A DNA stretch of 28,334 nt. Source: Magnetococcales bacterium (lineage in GTDB: Bacteria > Pseudomonadota > Magnetococcia > Magnetococcales > JADGCH01). Under the pieces are notes generated by a model. It was not told the origin of the DNA. It did no database searches and saw only the letters and a program-made list of their open reading frames with translations. The position numbers and the translations under genes were made by a program. Positions 16,103 to 23,103 of this stretch are shown here, piece by piece; within the stretch, counting starts at the first letter, position 1; the number at the start of each line of letters is the position of its first letter. The stretch spans positions 1 through 28,334 of the forward strand of contig JADGCM010000006.1 of the NCBI GenBank assembly GCA_015228995.1, read 5' to 3'.

Positions 16103-16484
16103 ATTACAAAACCGCAAGCTGATGAGAGATTTTCTTAAGCCATTGGGGCAGTGTGACATGGCCAGCGATGGCAAGGCGGCCTTGGATCTGTTTGTGGCCG
16201 ATTTGGAAGATGGGGACCCTTATGACATCGTCTTTCTCGACATCATGATGCCGGTGATGGATGGTCAAAAAGCCCTAAGTAAAATGCGGGCGGCGGAAAA
16301 GCGGTTAGCACCGGAGGCGCGGGAGACGGCTATTATCATGGTAACCGGTATGGACTCCTCGATGCAGGCGATGCAGGCCTACTTTAAGGGGGGGTGCACC
16401 GACTATTTGACCAAACCGGTGACCCGCCAAAGCTTGTTAGACAAATTGCAGACACTGGGTCTGATTGAGATCGAAGAGGATTAA
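16077..16484 (+). CDS. CheY-like single-domain response regulator
   Basis: A 135-aa stand-alone receiver with intact signature residues: acidic pair in LIADDE, phospho-acceptor Asp in IVFLDIMMPVMDG, Thr in MVTGMD and Lys in YLTKPV. It has no output domain. ATG 16077 lies inside the last 26 bp of the hybrid kinase gene and has a ribosome site (GAAGAGGA) within it. A slightly earlier in-frame start (16059) would put six extra residues before the usual beta-1 strand and is less likely. The overlap makes it the natural partner of that kinase. Targets could include the STAS protein, the HPt-like protein or the flagellar motor; the sequence does not say which. Confidence 0.92.
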   Translation: MKILIADDELQNRKLMRDFLKPLGQCDMASDGKAALDLFVADLEDGDPYDIVFLDIMMPVMDGQKALSKMRAAEKRLAPEARETAIIMVTGMDSSMQAMQAYFKGGCTDYLTKPVTRQSLLDKLQTLGLIEIEED

Positions 16485-16504
16485 GCCGTGATCAATGCCT
16501 TCCA

Positions 16505-16603
16505 CCCCTCACCCTGCCCTCTCCCACAAGGGGAGAGGGTGAGAAGAGGCTGCTTCATGCTCCCCCTCTCCACCTGTGGGAGAGGGGGTTGGGGGGTGAG
16601 GGG
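16505..16603. repeat. REP-like nested inverted repeat, copy 2
   Basis: This is the most symmetric copy: outer arms CCCCTCACCC (16505-16514) and GGGTGAGGGG (end 16603) are perfectly complementary. They enclose the hairpins CCCTCTCCC...GGGGAGAGGG and CCCCCTCTCC...GGGAGAGGGGG. It fills most of the gap between the response regulator and the tandem-STAS gene and may end or separate those transcripts. Confidence 0.82.
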
Positions 16604-16655
16604 CTTTAAGGTCTGCCGATTATTTTGAACACATTAATGAGAGAGGATAAATAAG

Positions 16656-17666
16656 ATGGAGGATACCCCTGACGGCAGGAGGTTGCAGACAGACAGGCGC
16701 GCTCGCGAGCGTGCGCTTGCTGAGGAACGGCGGCGCGATGCCGATAGAAGGAGTCATAAATCAAGGGCTTTTTGTGGTTTGTTGGTCCATTTTAACCAGT
16801 GTGTCGGCAATGCGCTGGAGGTCAGTGACGATTCAGTCTTTATCGTCTTCGGCAGCCCCTGCGCCGCCGAGGTGGGCCAAAAGGGGCGGCTACAGATCCA
16901 TTTGTTGGATGGCCAGGTCGCTGAAGAAGAGGCGATTGTTTCTCGGGTGACCGAAGTAGGGATTGCGGTGGTGTCGCTAGAGGAAGAGAGCGTCTTGCCC
17001 TCTCTGGAACACTCGATCCGGAATGGTATTAAGTGGATTGATCATCGCGGCTCTCAGACCGTGGTTCACTTCAAGGGTGATTTGACCGCTGATTGTCTCA
17101 ACGACTTTTCTAAAATATTTGTTGGTAAAGAGCCGGGCAGAAAGTATGTATTAGATTTTACCAATGTATCGACGATCGCCCATTCGGGGTTGGCCATGCT
17201 GCTACAATTGGCAAGCTATAATAAGGGAAATAAAGAAGATATACGTATTATTAATAGCAATAAAGAGGTGTTAAAAACGCTGTCCATGTTGGATGTCCCC
17301 GAGATTGCCATCACCGTATCACGCCAGCGTGAGGTATTGTCTGGGACTGCGCATCAATTCAAGGTCACTGCCGAAGAAAAGCCGGAGGGGGGCAGTCGGG
17401 TGGTGGTGCAGATGGCGGAGATGTTTGACTATAACTGCCGGCATGAATTCTTACAGGTCTATCAGGGCCGGCCCAAGCATACCGATTATGTATTGGATTT
17501 CAAGGAGACGCTGTTTGTGGGCAAGGCGGCGCTGGGGACTATGTTGTTGTTGAAACAGCACAACGGGGCGGACGACACCAAGCGTATCAAATTGGTTAAT
17601 TGTAGCCCCAGTGTCAAAAGGATGTTCGAGATGGTCGATTTCGGTCGATTTTTCGAGATAACCTAA
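16656..17666 (+). CDS. Tandem STAS-domain protein with PilZ-like N-terminus
   Basis: A 336-aa soluble protein. Residues 1-38 are highly basic and charged (RRLQTDRRARERALAEERRR). Residues about 38-115 are a beta-rich stretch that could be a degenerate PilZ-like domain (preceded by RRSHKSR, ending in RVTEVGIAVVSLEEE); this is a weak call. Two STAS-like domains follow: STAS1 (about 125-215, YVLDFTNVSTIAHSGLAML) and STAS2 (about 245-336, YVLDFKETLFVGKAALGTM). STAS domains work in anti-sigma antagonists and partner-switching complexes. In both copies the usual DSSG phospho-acceptor site is lost (AHSG and GKAA). ATG 16656 follows GAGAGGA. The 37-bp gap to the next gene suggests a two-gene operon. 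Confidence 0.85.
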   Translation: MEDTPDGRRLQTDRRARERALAEERRRDADRRSHKSRAFCGLLVHFNQCVGNALEVSDDSVFIVFGSPCAAEVGQKGRLQIHLLDGQVAEEEAIVSRVTEVGIAVVSLEEESVLPSLEHSIRNGIKWIDHRGSQTVVHFKGDLTADCLNDFSKIFVGKEPGRKYVLDFTNVSTIAHSGLAMLLQLASYNKGNKEDIRIINSNKEVLKTLSMLDVPEIAITVSRQREVLSGTAHQFKVTAEEKPEGGSRVVVQMAEMFDYNCRHEFLQVYQGRPKHTDYVLDFKETLFVGKAALGTMLLLKQHNGADDTKRIKLVNCSPSVKRMFEMVDFGRFFEIT

Positions 17667-17703
17667 CAAACCAGCAAGATGACGAATAACAAAAGGGTGC
17701 GCC

Positions 17704-19635
17704 ATGTCTAAGCGGGATGATACACAGCTGCAATTGTTTATTGAGGAGGCGATTAAACGGTTAGCTATTAGCCAAACGGATCTACGTAGCCTAGATGAAC
17801 GATTTGGGGCGGCCGATCCAGTGGTGATGGAGCGGCTGATTCGGACCTTCCGTGGTGTCCGTGGCTCGGCCGAGATGTTGAGTTTGGATGCCATTGTCCG
17901 GCTGAGTCAGGCGATGGAGACCATTTTATATAAGGTTTACCATCAAGCGATTGCAGCCGATGCTGAGGTGACTTCTCGCTTAATCTCAGGTCTGGAGACG
18001 CTCAATTTGCTGCTTATGGATGTTGATTTGAGTGAATCAGCGGATATTCAGCAGCAGATAGATATTTTGCAGGCCCTATTGGCGGATCGGTTGGCTCCCA
18101 AACCGGAGCCAGAACCGGAGCCAGAACCAGAACCAGAACCAGAACCCGAGCCCGAGCCTGAGCCCGAGCCGGAAGAATTTCTGGCATCGACGCCATGGCA
18201 TCTGGAAACCGCTGCCAGCGATCACCCGTTTGATCTCATCCATTATCCCGAAGCGGTGGCCGGGGCCGTTTATCACGGCCTCAGCTTCTTTGCCATTGAG
18301 GTGCTTTTAACCGGACATGGAGCGGAGAGAGAACAACAATTTATTCAGTTCAAGGAGAAGTTGCTTTCTGTCGGGACGCTGATCGACTCCGATCCGGCGC
18401 TGGATGAGAATTTTGATTTAGCCCCGAACGATAAGAGTCGTTCGGTGTGGTTGTTGTTCTCCACCATTCTCAAGCTGGATCTATTGTCAGGGTTGCTTCA
18501 GCTGCCACCGCAGCAAATGCAACCGCTGCCGATCTCCGATGAAATGCGGCGTTGGGTGGAAGAGGCAGACGCGGCGTCATCCATGGACATTGAAGAGGTC
18601 GACGAGGGTGAGCCGGACAAGAGAGATATCTTGGAGGAAATCAAATTAGGAGAGACAGAGCGACAAGTCCGGCAGGCCTATTTTGAAGAACTAGAGCGTA
18701 AACAGCGCCAGTTGGAGCTGCAAGTTGAGCAGCTGCAATCTCAGGCTACGGTTGCCTCACAAGCGACGGTCACCAAAATTGAGCCTGAGCCGGCCGCTTG
18801 GTGGATGGGGCGCTGGGTGGTTGGCAGTCTTGCAGCGCTGGGGCTCTTTCTGGCGGCGTGGTTGGTGTGGGGTCCCTCGCAGCATGTTGAGCCGACCGTT
18901 GCCGCCGGGGGCGGGAATAATGGGGCTTCGCGTCCGGTGCCAGTGATGAAGGCGGTGGCAGTGCCGGTTGCGGGTCCGTCAGCAGCAGCACCCCCGGCAG
19001 CGGTGGCAGCAGCAGCGCCATCCGCTCCTGCTACTCCTGCCTCTATTCCTCCGGCAGCACCCAGTGCTGTTCATGCGAAGGTAGAGACGGTACCGCCAGC
19101 TCCGGCCCAGCCAGCAGCGGCGGCCCCTGTTGTAACAGAGACCCGTCCGACCGCTACCACCACCACCACAGTGGCTGCTCCGGCGGTTGCAACGGGTGTT
19201 GCAGGTCTGGAGGCCTTTGCCGGGCAGCTGTTGTCGATGGATCGGTTGCTGGACGAGCCGCCTTATGTTATGGCCCCGTCTAAGACGGTGAGTGGCTTGG
19301 CCTTCAAACGCAATGGTAACGGTGGGGTGACTTTCTCCATAGCCACGCTGATGCAACGGGCTTTTACCCGCCCGGGAGATTCATTCACCATTACAGCGGA
19401 GACCATGGCGGAGGTCCGTTTGGTGTTCCAGGTGAAGCCCAAAGAGGCTTATATGTTCACGCCAGACGCAGCCGGGCAGGTGACCGTTCCTCGCGAGTTT
19501 TGGCTACCCTTCTCGAAATTAAGTCAGAAGGCTGTCAGTGTCAGCCGTGTGCTTAAAAAAGGCGCGGCGGGGTTGCAGTTGCGTGATTTAGCCGCTATCA
19601 AGACCCAAGAAATTGTCAAACGGTTGGATCAGTGA
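17704..19635 (+). CDS. Membrane protein with HPt-like domain and Pro-Glu spacer
   Basis: A 643-aa protein. Residues about 5-120 resemble a CheA-type HPt helical bundle (LIRTFRGVRGSAEMLSL) but Arg47 stands where the phosphorylated His should be. A spacer of alternating Pro-Glu (about 134-157) follows, then a region with acidic and coiled-coil helices (about 290-350, RQVRQAYFEELERKQRQLEL). A single transmembrane helix (about 371-390, VVGSLAALGLFLAAWLVW) leads to a long Ala/Pro-rich stretch (about 400-495). A C-terminal globular domain (about 500-643) contains KEAYMFTPDAAGQVTVPREFW, for which I recognise no family. Orientation is probably N-in, placing the last domain in the periplasm or a vesicle lumen. 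It could link a cytosolic signalling complex to a membrane or periplasmic structure. Confidence 0.85.
   Translation: MSKRDDTQLQLFIEEAIKRLAISQTDLRSLDERFGAADPVVMERLIRTFRGVRGSAEMLSLDAIVRLSQAMETILYKVYHQAIAADAEVTSRLISGLETLNLLLMDVDLSESADIQQQIDILQALLADRLAPKPEPEPEPEPEPEPEPEPEPEPEPEEFLASTPWHLETAASDHPFDLIHYPEAVAGAVYHGLSFFAIEVLLTGHGAEREQQFIQFKEKLLSVGTLIDSDPALDENFDLAPNDKSRSVWLLFSTILKLDLLSGLLQLPPQQMQPLPISDEMRRWVEEADAASSMDIEEVDEGEPDKRDILEEIKLGETERQVRQAYFEELERKQRQLELQVEQLQSQATVASQATVTKIEPEPAAWWMGRWVVGSLAALGLFLAAWLVWGPSQHVEPTVAAGGGNNGASRPVPVMKAVAVPVAGPSAAAPPAAVAAAAPSAPATPASIPPAAPSAVHAKVETVPPAPAQPAAAAPVVTETRPTATTTTTVAAPAVATGVAGLEAFAGQLLSMDRLLDEPPYVMAPSKTVSGLAFKRNGNGGVTFSIATLMQRAFTRPGDSFTITAETMAEVRLVFQVKPKEAYMFTPDAAGQVTVPREFWLPFSKLSQKAVSVSRVLKKGAAGLQLRDLAAIKTQEIVKRLDQ
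18103..18173 (+). repeat. Pro-Glu dipeptide repeat (CCxGAx tandem units)
   Basis: About twelve consecutive hexamers of the form CCNGAR encode alternating Pro-Glu in the 17704-19635 protein. Such (PE)n stretches form stiff extended spacers, as in TonB-like proteins. The units differ at third positions, so the repeat is not freshly expanded throughout. Confidence 0.85.
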
Positions 19636-19708
19636 ATGACACCGGAAGGGGGCCTTGTTCATCGTTTCGACCGACCGTGCTACGGTAACAGGATCCGGAA
19701 TAGGCGAT

Positions 19709-20125
19709 ATGGAGGATGATATCCGCTGGCAGCAGCGTTTTAACAACTTCGATCGGGCTTTCGTTCTGTTGCGAGAGGTGCAGGAACGGGGCTTGGCCAG
19801 CCTCTCTCAGTTGGAAAAAGAAGGGGCGATCCAGCGTTTCGAGTTTGCCTTTGAGTTGGCATGGAAAACACTCAAAGATTACCTGGAAGAACAAGGAGTG
19901 GCATTCAAGGAAGCAACCCCTCGCAAAGTGATCAAAGAGGCTTTCTCTGTTGGCATATTGGAGGATGCCCAGGTCTGGATGGACATATTGCAACACAGAA
20001 ATTTGTTGTCGCATAGATATGATTTCAGGATATTTGATGATGCACTAAACAAGATATCTGAGAGCTATTTTGCGGCATTTGATCGGTTGCATGAGTTTTT
20101 TTTGATGCGTTTGGTGGAACAATGA
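19709..20125 (+). CDS. hepT: HepT-like HEPN toxin
   Basis: ATG 19709 gives a 138-aa protein, the usual HepT length; a TTG at 19655 would add residues not expected in the family. It is an all-helical HEPN protein of the nucleotidyltransferase substrate-binding (HI0074) type, with QRFEFAFELAWKTLKDYL and the signature RNLLSHRY. The signature fits the HepT motif Rx4HxY (catalytic Arg and His of the RNase, plus the Tyr that MntA modifies with AMP). HepT toxins cut RNA and are silenced by the partner antitoxin. The partner gene overlaps by 4 bp (ATGA at 20122). An intact toxin site suggests a working module, though activity is not shown. Confidence 0.88.
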   Translation: MEDDIRWQQRFNNFDRAFVLLREVQERGLASLSQLEKEGAIQRFEFAFELAWKTLKDYLEEQGVAFKEATPRKVIKEAFSVGILEDAQVWMDILQHRNLLSHRYDFRIFDDALNKISESYFAAFDRLHEFFLMRLVEQ

Positions 20126-20457
20126 GCCATACCGGCTTGAGTGACAGGGAACTGGCCTTGATGCACACGGTCTTTCGACAGATTCCGGAGATACGAGAGG
20201 TGGTGGTATTCGGTTCTCGCGCCAAAGGTAACTATCGGCCCCAGTCGGACGTGGATTTGGCTCTGGTTGGAGTGGCGGATGAGCTCAAGGCTGAAGCAAT
20301 ATCTGAGGCACTGGATCAACTGCCTATGCCCTATAAATTTGACGTCAAGGCCTACGATGGTATTCGTTATCCGCCCTTGCTGGAGCATATTCATCGAGTG
20401 GGAGTGAGTATCTATGTGCGGGAAGTGCTGGAGGTAAAGAATGTTGTTAACTTTTAG
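20122..20457 (+). CDS. mntA: MntA-like minimal nucleotidyltransferase antitoxin
   Basis: A 111-aa minimal nucleotidyltransferase. The active-site motif GS-x10-D-x-D is complete (GSRAKGNYRPQSDVD at about residues 34-48), and a third acidic residue is available in YKFDVKAYD. In the MntA/HepT type of toxin-antitoxin system this enzyme transfers AMP onto the toxin Tyr and so neutralises it. The start codon overlaps the hepT stop, which is the usual toxin-first order for this family. Part of the sequence after residue 90 is less conserved. Confidence 0.9.
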   Translation: MSHTGLSDRELALMHTVFRQIPEIREVVVFGSRAKGNYRPQSDVDLALVGVADELKAEAISEALDQLPMPYKFDVKAYDGIRYPPLLEHIHRVGVSIYVREVLEVKNVVNF

Positions 20458-20543
20458 GGCTATCCTGCCGAAAAAAGGATTACCGGTGAGGGAGGTTTCA
20501 GGGCATTCTATCAATGACCTAAATCTCGAAAAGGGGTGATCCG

Positions 20544-20768
20544 ATGAGCGTTTCACCAGTAGTAGGATCCAGGAATATACTTGATGCGGGGATGTTAGAA
20601 AAAATCAGGGAAAATGCTTCAGCGACGCCAGTAACAGTGGAGAATCGCAACGCCGAGGGAGCCTCTAAGGTTGCCGAGCGTGTTAGAACTTTTGCTGCTT
20701 CGGCTTACCGTGTTGCTCTGTCACCCGAGGTTATGAGACGGGGGGCTGTCTACCTGAGACCGCAGTAG
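20544..20768 (+). CDS. Small hypothetical protein
   Basis: A 74-aa ORF with a good ribosome site (AAGGGG, 20531-20536) eight bases before ATG 20544, followed by a terminator-like hairpin at 20809-20845. Both support real expression. The product is soluble, with a Ser/Val-rich start and a helical middle (VAERVRTFAASAYRVAL). I do not recognise it. It sits between the toxin-antitoxin pair and alaC. It could be a small regulatory protein or a chance ORF. Confidence 0.55.
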   Translation: MSVSPVVGSRNILDAGMLEKIRENASATPVTVENRNAEGASKVAERVRTFAASAYRVALSPEVMRRGAVYLRPQ

Positions 20769-20808
20769 TCACGTTGTTGAGTTATGTCTGGTGATTGATC
20801 CTGAGGAG

Positions 20809-20845
20809 AGCCGTGGCGGTATATTAGAGTGTCGCTACGGCTTTT
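20809..20845 (+). terminator. Rho-independent terminator
   Basis: AGCCGTGGCG (20809-20818) pairs with CGCTACGGCT (20833-20842) with one G-U pair, closing a 14-base loop. A short T run (TTTT) overlaps and follows the 3' arm. It lies after the 74-aa ORF and before alaC, so it probably ends the upstream transcription unit. Confidence 0.75.
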
Positions 20846-20937
20846 CTGTGACCATGTCTTGACAGTTGTCCCGTCTACCCTTACATTTCATCGCTGCCGA
20901 GTCCCCTCGTAACTCTCCATTTTCGGATGGCATTTTT

Positions 20938-22128
20938 ATGGAAGAATTTTTTCGTATCAAGCGGTTGCCTCCTTACGTGTTTGCCGTTGTCAACGAGCTA
21001 AAATATCAGGCGCGGGCACGAGGCGAGGACATTATCGATTTTGGCATGGGCAATCCCGACCTGCCGACACCGCAGCATATCGTTGATAAATTGTGCGAGG
21101 CGGCCCAGCAGGGGCGTAATCACCGCTATTCGCTATCGCGAGGCATTTTTGGGTTACGGCGTGCGATATGTGGCTACTACAAGAGGCGGTTTGATGTCGA
21201 CTTGGACCCGGATACCGAATCGATTGTCACCATCGGCTCAAAAGAGGGGTTGTCCTCGTTGGCGTTGGCGATGACCACGCCGGGCATGACCGTGCTGACC
21301 CCCAATCCTACCTACCCGATTCATGTGTATAGTTTTGTTCTGGCGGGAGCGGATATCCGCCACGTGCCGCTGTCACGTGATGGCGACTTCTTTGAGGAGT
21401 TGCGTCGGGCGGTGGTCAACAGTTGGCCACGACCTAAGGTATTGGTCGTCAATTTTCCTTCCAATCCGACCGCTATGGTAGTCGACCTTGATTTCTACGA
21501 AAAAGTAGTGGCCTGTGCCCGTGAATATAACCTGATGGTGTTGTCGGATATCGCTTATGCCGAGATCTGTTTCGACGGTTATCGCGCCCCCAGCATTTTG
21601 CAGGTGCCCGGCGCTAAAGAGGTAGCTGTTGAGTTCTACTCACTCTCCAAGACCTACAGCATGCCCGGTTGGCGTGTTGGTTTTTCGGTTGGTAATCAAC
21701 ATCTCATCCGTGCGTTAGCACGTATTAAATCCTATCTCGATTATGGTATGTTTCAACCAATCCAAATTGCGGCCACGGTGGCCCTTAATGGTCCGCAGGA
21801 GTGTGTAGCTGAGGCGCGGCAGATTTATCAATCGCGGCGGGATATCCTATTGGATGGGCTGGCGCGTTCCGGATGGCAGATTGAGGCCCCCAAGGCTTCG
21901 ATGTTTGTCTGGGCCAAGATTCCCGACGATTTTCGCCACCTTGGTTCCTTGGAATTTACGAAACTATTGTTAAAAGAGGCTAAGGTGGCCGTTAGCCCCG
22001 GGGTAGGCTTTGGTGAATATGGGGACGATTCGGTCCGTATTGCTTTGATTGAGAACGAGCATCGCACCCGGCAGGCCATTCGCAGCATGCGTCGCTTTTT
22101 AAGTGCTGGGGCTGACGTTAGGCCATAA
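20938..22128 (+). CDS. alaC: AlaC-type glutamate-pyruvate aminotransferase
   Basis: A PLP-dependent class I/II aminotransferase that makes alanine from pyruvate and glutamate. The 396-aa protein from ATG 20938 aligns by eye along its length with E. coli AlaC: FxRIxRLPPYVFxVxxELK at the start, IVTIGSKEGL, NPTYPIH, FPSNPTA, the PLP-lysine motif SLSKTYSMPGWRVGF, and VSPGVGFGEYG near the end. A TTG at 20866 would add 24 residues not seen in the family, so the later ATG is preferred. Other members of the group (LL-diaminopimelate aminotransferase) are less similar to what is seen here. Confidence 0.92.
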   Translation: MEEFFRIKRLPPYVFAVVNELKYQARARGEDIIDFGMGNPDLPTPQHIVDKLCEAAQQGRNHRYSLSRGIFGLRRAICGYYKRRFDVDLDPDTESIVTIGSKEGLSSLALAMTTPGMTVLTPNPTYPIHVYSFVLAGADIRHVPLSRDGDFFEELRRAVVNSWPRPKVLVVNFPSNPTAMVVDLDFYEKVVACAREYNLMVLSDIAYAEICFDGYRAPSILQVPGAKEVAVEFYSLSKTYSMPGWRVGFSVGNQHLIRALARIKSYLDYGMFQPIQIAATVALNGPQECVAEARQIYQSRRDILLDGLARSGWQIEAPKASMFVWAKIPDDFRHLGSLEFTKLLLKEAKVAVSPGVGFGEYGDDSVRIALIENEHRTRQAIRSMRRFLSAGADVRP

Positions 22129-22182
22129 TGCGGATGCGTTGACTTGGTACCGCTTTTGATAGACAATGAACCCCTTTAGGCT

Positions 22183-22250
22183 CCTCACCCTGCCTCTCCC
22201 ACAATATCTCCCCCTCTCCACCTGTGGGAGAGGGGGATGGGGGGTGAGGG
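22183..22250. repeat. REP-like inverted repeat, copy 3 (shortened)
   Basis: Outer arms CCTCACCC and GGGTGAGG pair, and the right inner hairpin CCCCCTCTCC...GGGAGAGGGGG is intact. The left inner hairpin of copies 1 and 2 is reduced to CCTCTCCCACA. The element lies between alaC and tpiA, showing that the family is not limited to the magnetosome region. Confidence 0.8.
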
Positions 22251-22283
22251 TCTTTTAACGAATAAACAGGATGACATGACGTC

Positions 22284-23084
22284 ATGCAGCGGCGCCCCTT
22301 GGTTGTCGGCAATTGGAAAATGAATGGCCTGATCGAGCCGGCACTGCGGTTGGTCATGGATATCCAGCGGTGTCTTGCTGTTGACCTGCAGCGGTATCAG
22401 CGTTGTGATGTGGTGTTGTGTCCGCCGTTTACGGCTATCTACGCCCTGCAGCAGTTTGCGGTAGCCAATCATTCTTCCTGGCAGTTAGGGGCGCAGACGA
22501 TGGCGGTTGCCGCCCATGGGGCTCATACCGGTGAGATAAGCGGTGCCATGTTGCGCGATATTGGCTGTCGTTATGTCATTGTCGGCCATTCAGAGCGACG
22601 CACCCTGTATGGAGAACAGGATACCGTGGTCGTGCAAAAGGTGCTGTCCGCTTTGCGCGACCAGTTGTGGCCGATTGTATGCTTGGGGGAGAGCCTGATT
22701 GAACGGCAGCAGGGTCAAACCTTGGCGGTGGTGCGGCGCCAACTTGAGGCTGTTTTAGCGCCTTTGCTGGAGGTTTATGCGGCCGATCAGCTGGAGCATT
22801 TGACCCTGGCCTACGAGCCGGTGTGGGCCATTGGCACCGGCCATCATGCCACGGTAGAGCAAGTGGCCGAGGTGCATCATCAACTACGAGAGATTTTGTA
22901 TCAACATCTGCCTCCAGCCGTTGCGGCGGCGATTCGGTTGCTCTATGGAGGCTCGGTCAAGCCGGATAACGCGGCGCCGCTGTTGGCGTTGGCCGATGTC
23001 GACGGTGGTCTGATCGGCGGCGCATCCCTGCATGCCGCTGATTTTGTGGCCATCATTGATGCCGCAGTGCCAGCCGAATCCTAA
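22284..23084 (+). CDS. tpiA: Triosephosphate isomerase
   Basis: A 266-aa enzyme of glycolysis and gluconeogenesis that interconverts dihydroxyacetone phosphate and glyceraldehyde 3-phosphate. Catalytic residues are all visible: Lys in VGNWKMNG, His in IVGHSERR, and Glu in AYEPVWAIGTG. The phosphate-binding motifs LYGGSVKP and GLIGGASL are also present. Length is slightly above the usual 250 aa. secG follows after 19 bp, a pairing common in bacteria. No strong ribosome site is visible before ATG 22284, but the start fits the family. Confidence 0.97.
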   Translation: MQRRPLVVGNWKMNGLIEPALRLVMDIQRCLAVDLQRYQRCDVVLCPPFTAIYALQQFAVANHSSWQLGAQTMAVAAHGAHTGEISGAMLRDIGCRYVIVGHSERRTLYGEQDTVVVQKVLSALRDQLWPIVCLGESLIERQQGQTLAVVRRQLEAVLAPLLEVYAADQLEHLTLAYEPVWAIGTGHHATVEQVAEVHHQLREILYQHLPPAVAAAIRLLYGGSVKPDNAAPLLALADVDGGLIGGASLHAADFVAIIDAAVPAES

Positions 23085-23103
23085 TTAAACCAAGGAGTTT
23101 TCT

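Noticed and set aside
20459..20497. Hairpin ATCCT...AGGAT after mntA as a terminator
   Set aside because: The stem is only five pairs and no T run follows.
857..22250. CRISPR array made of the repeated elements
   Set aside because: The three copies are thousands of bases apart, have internal palindromes and differ in length. There are no regular spacers and no cas genes in the window.
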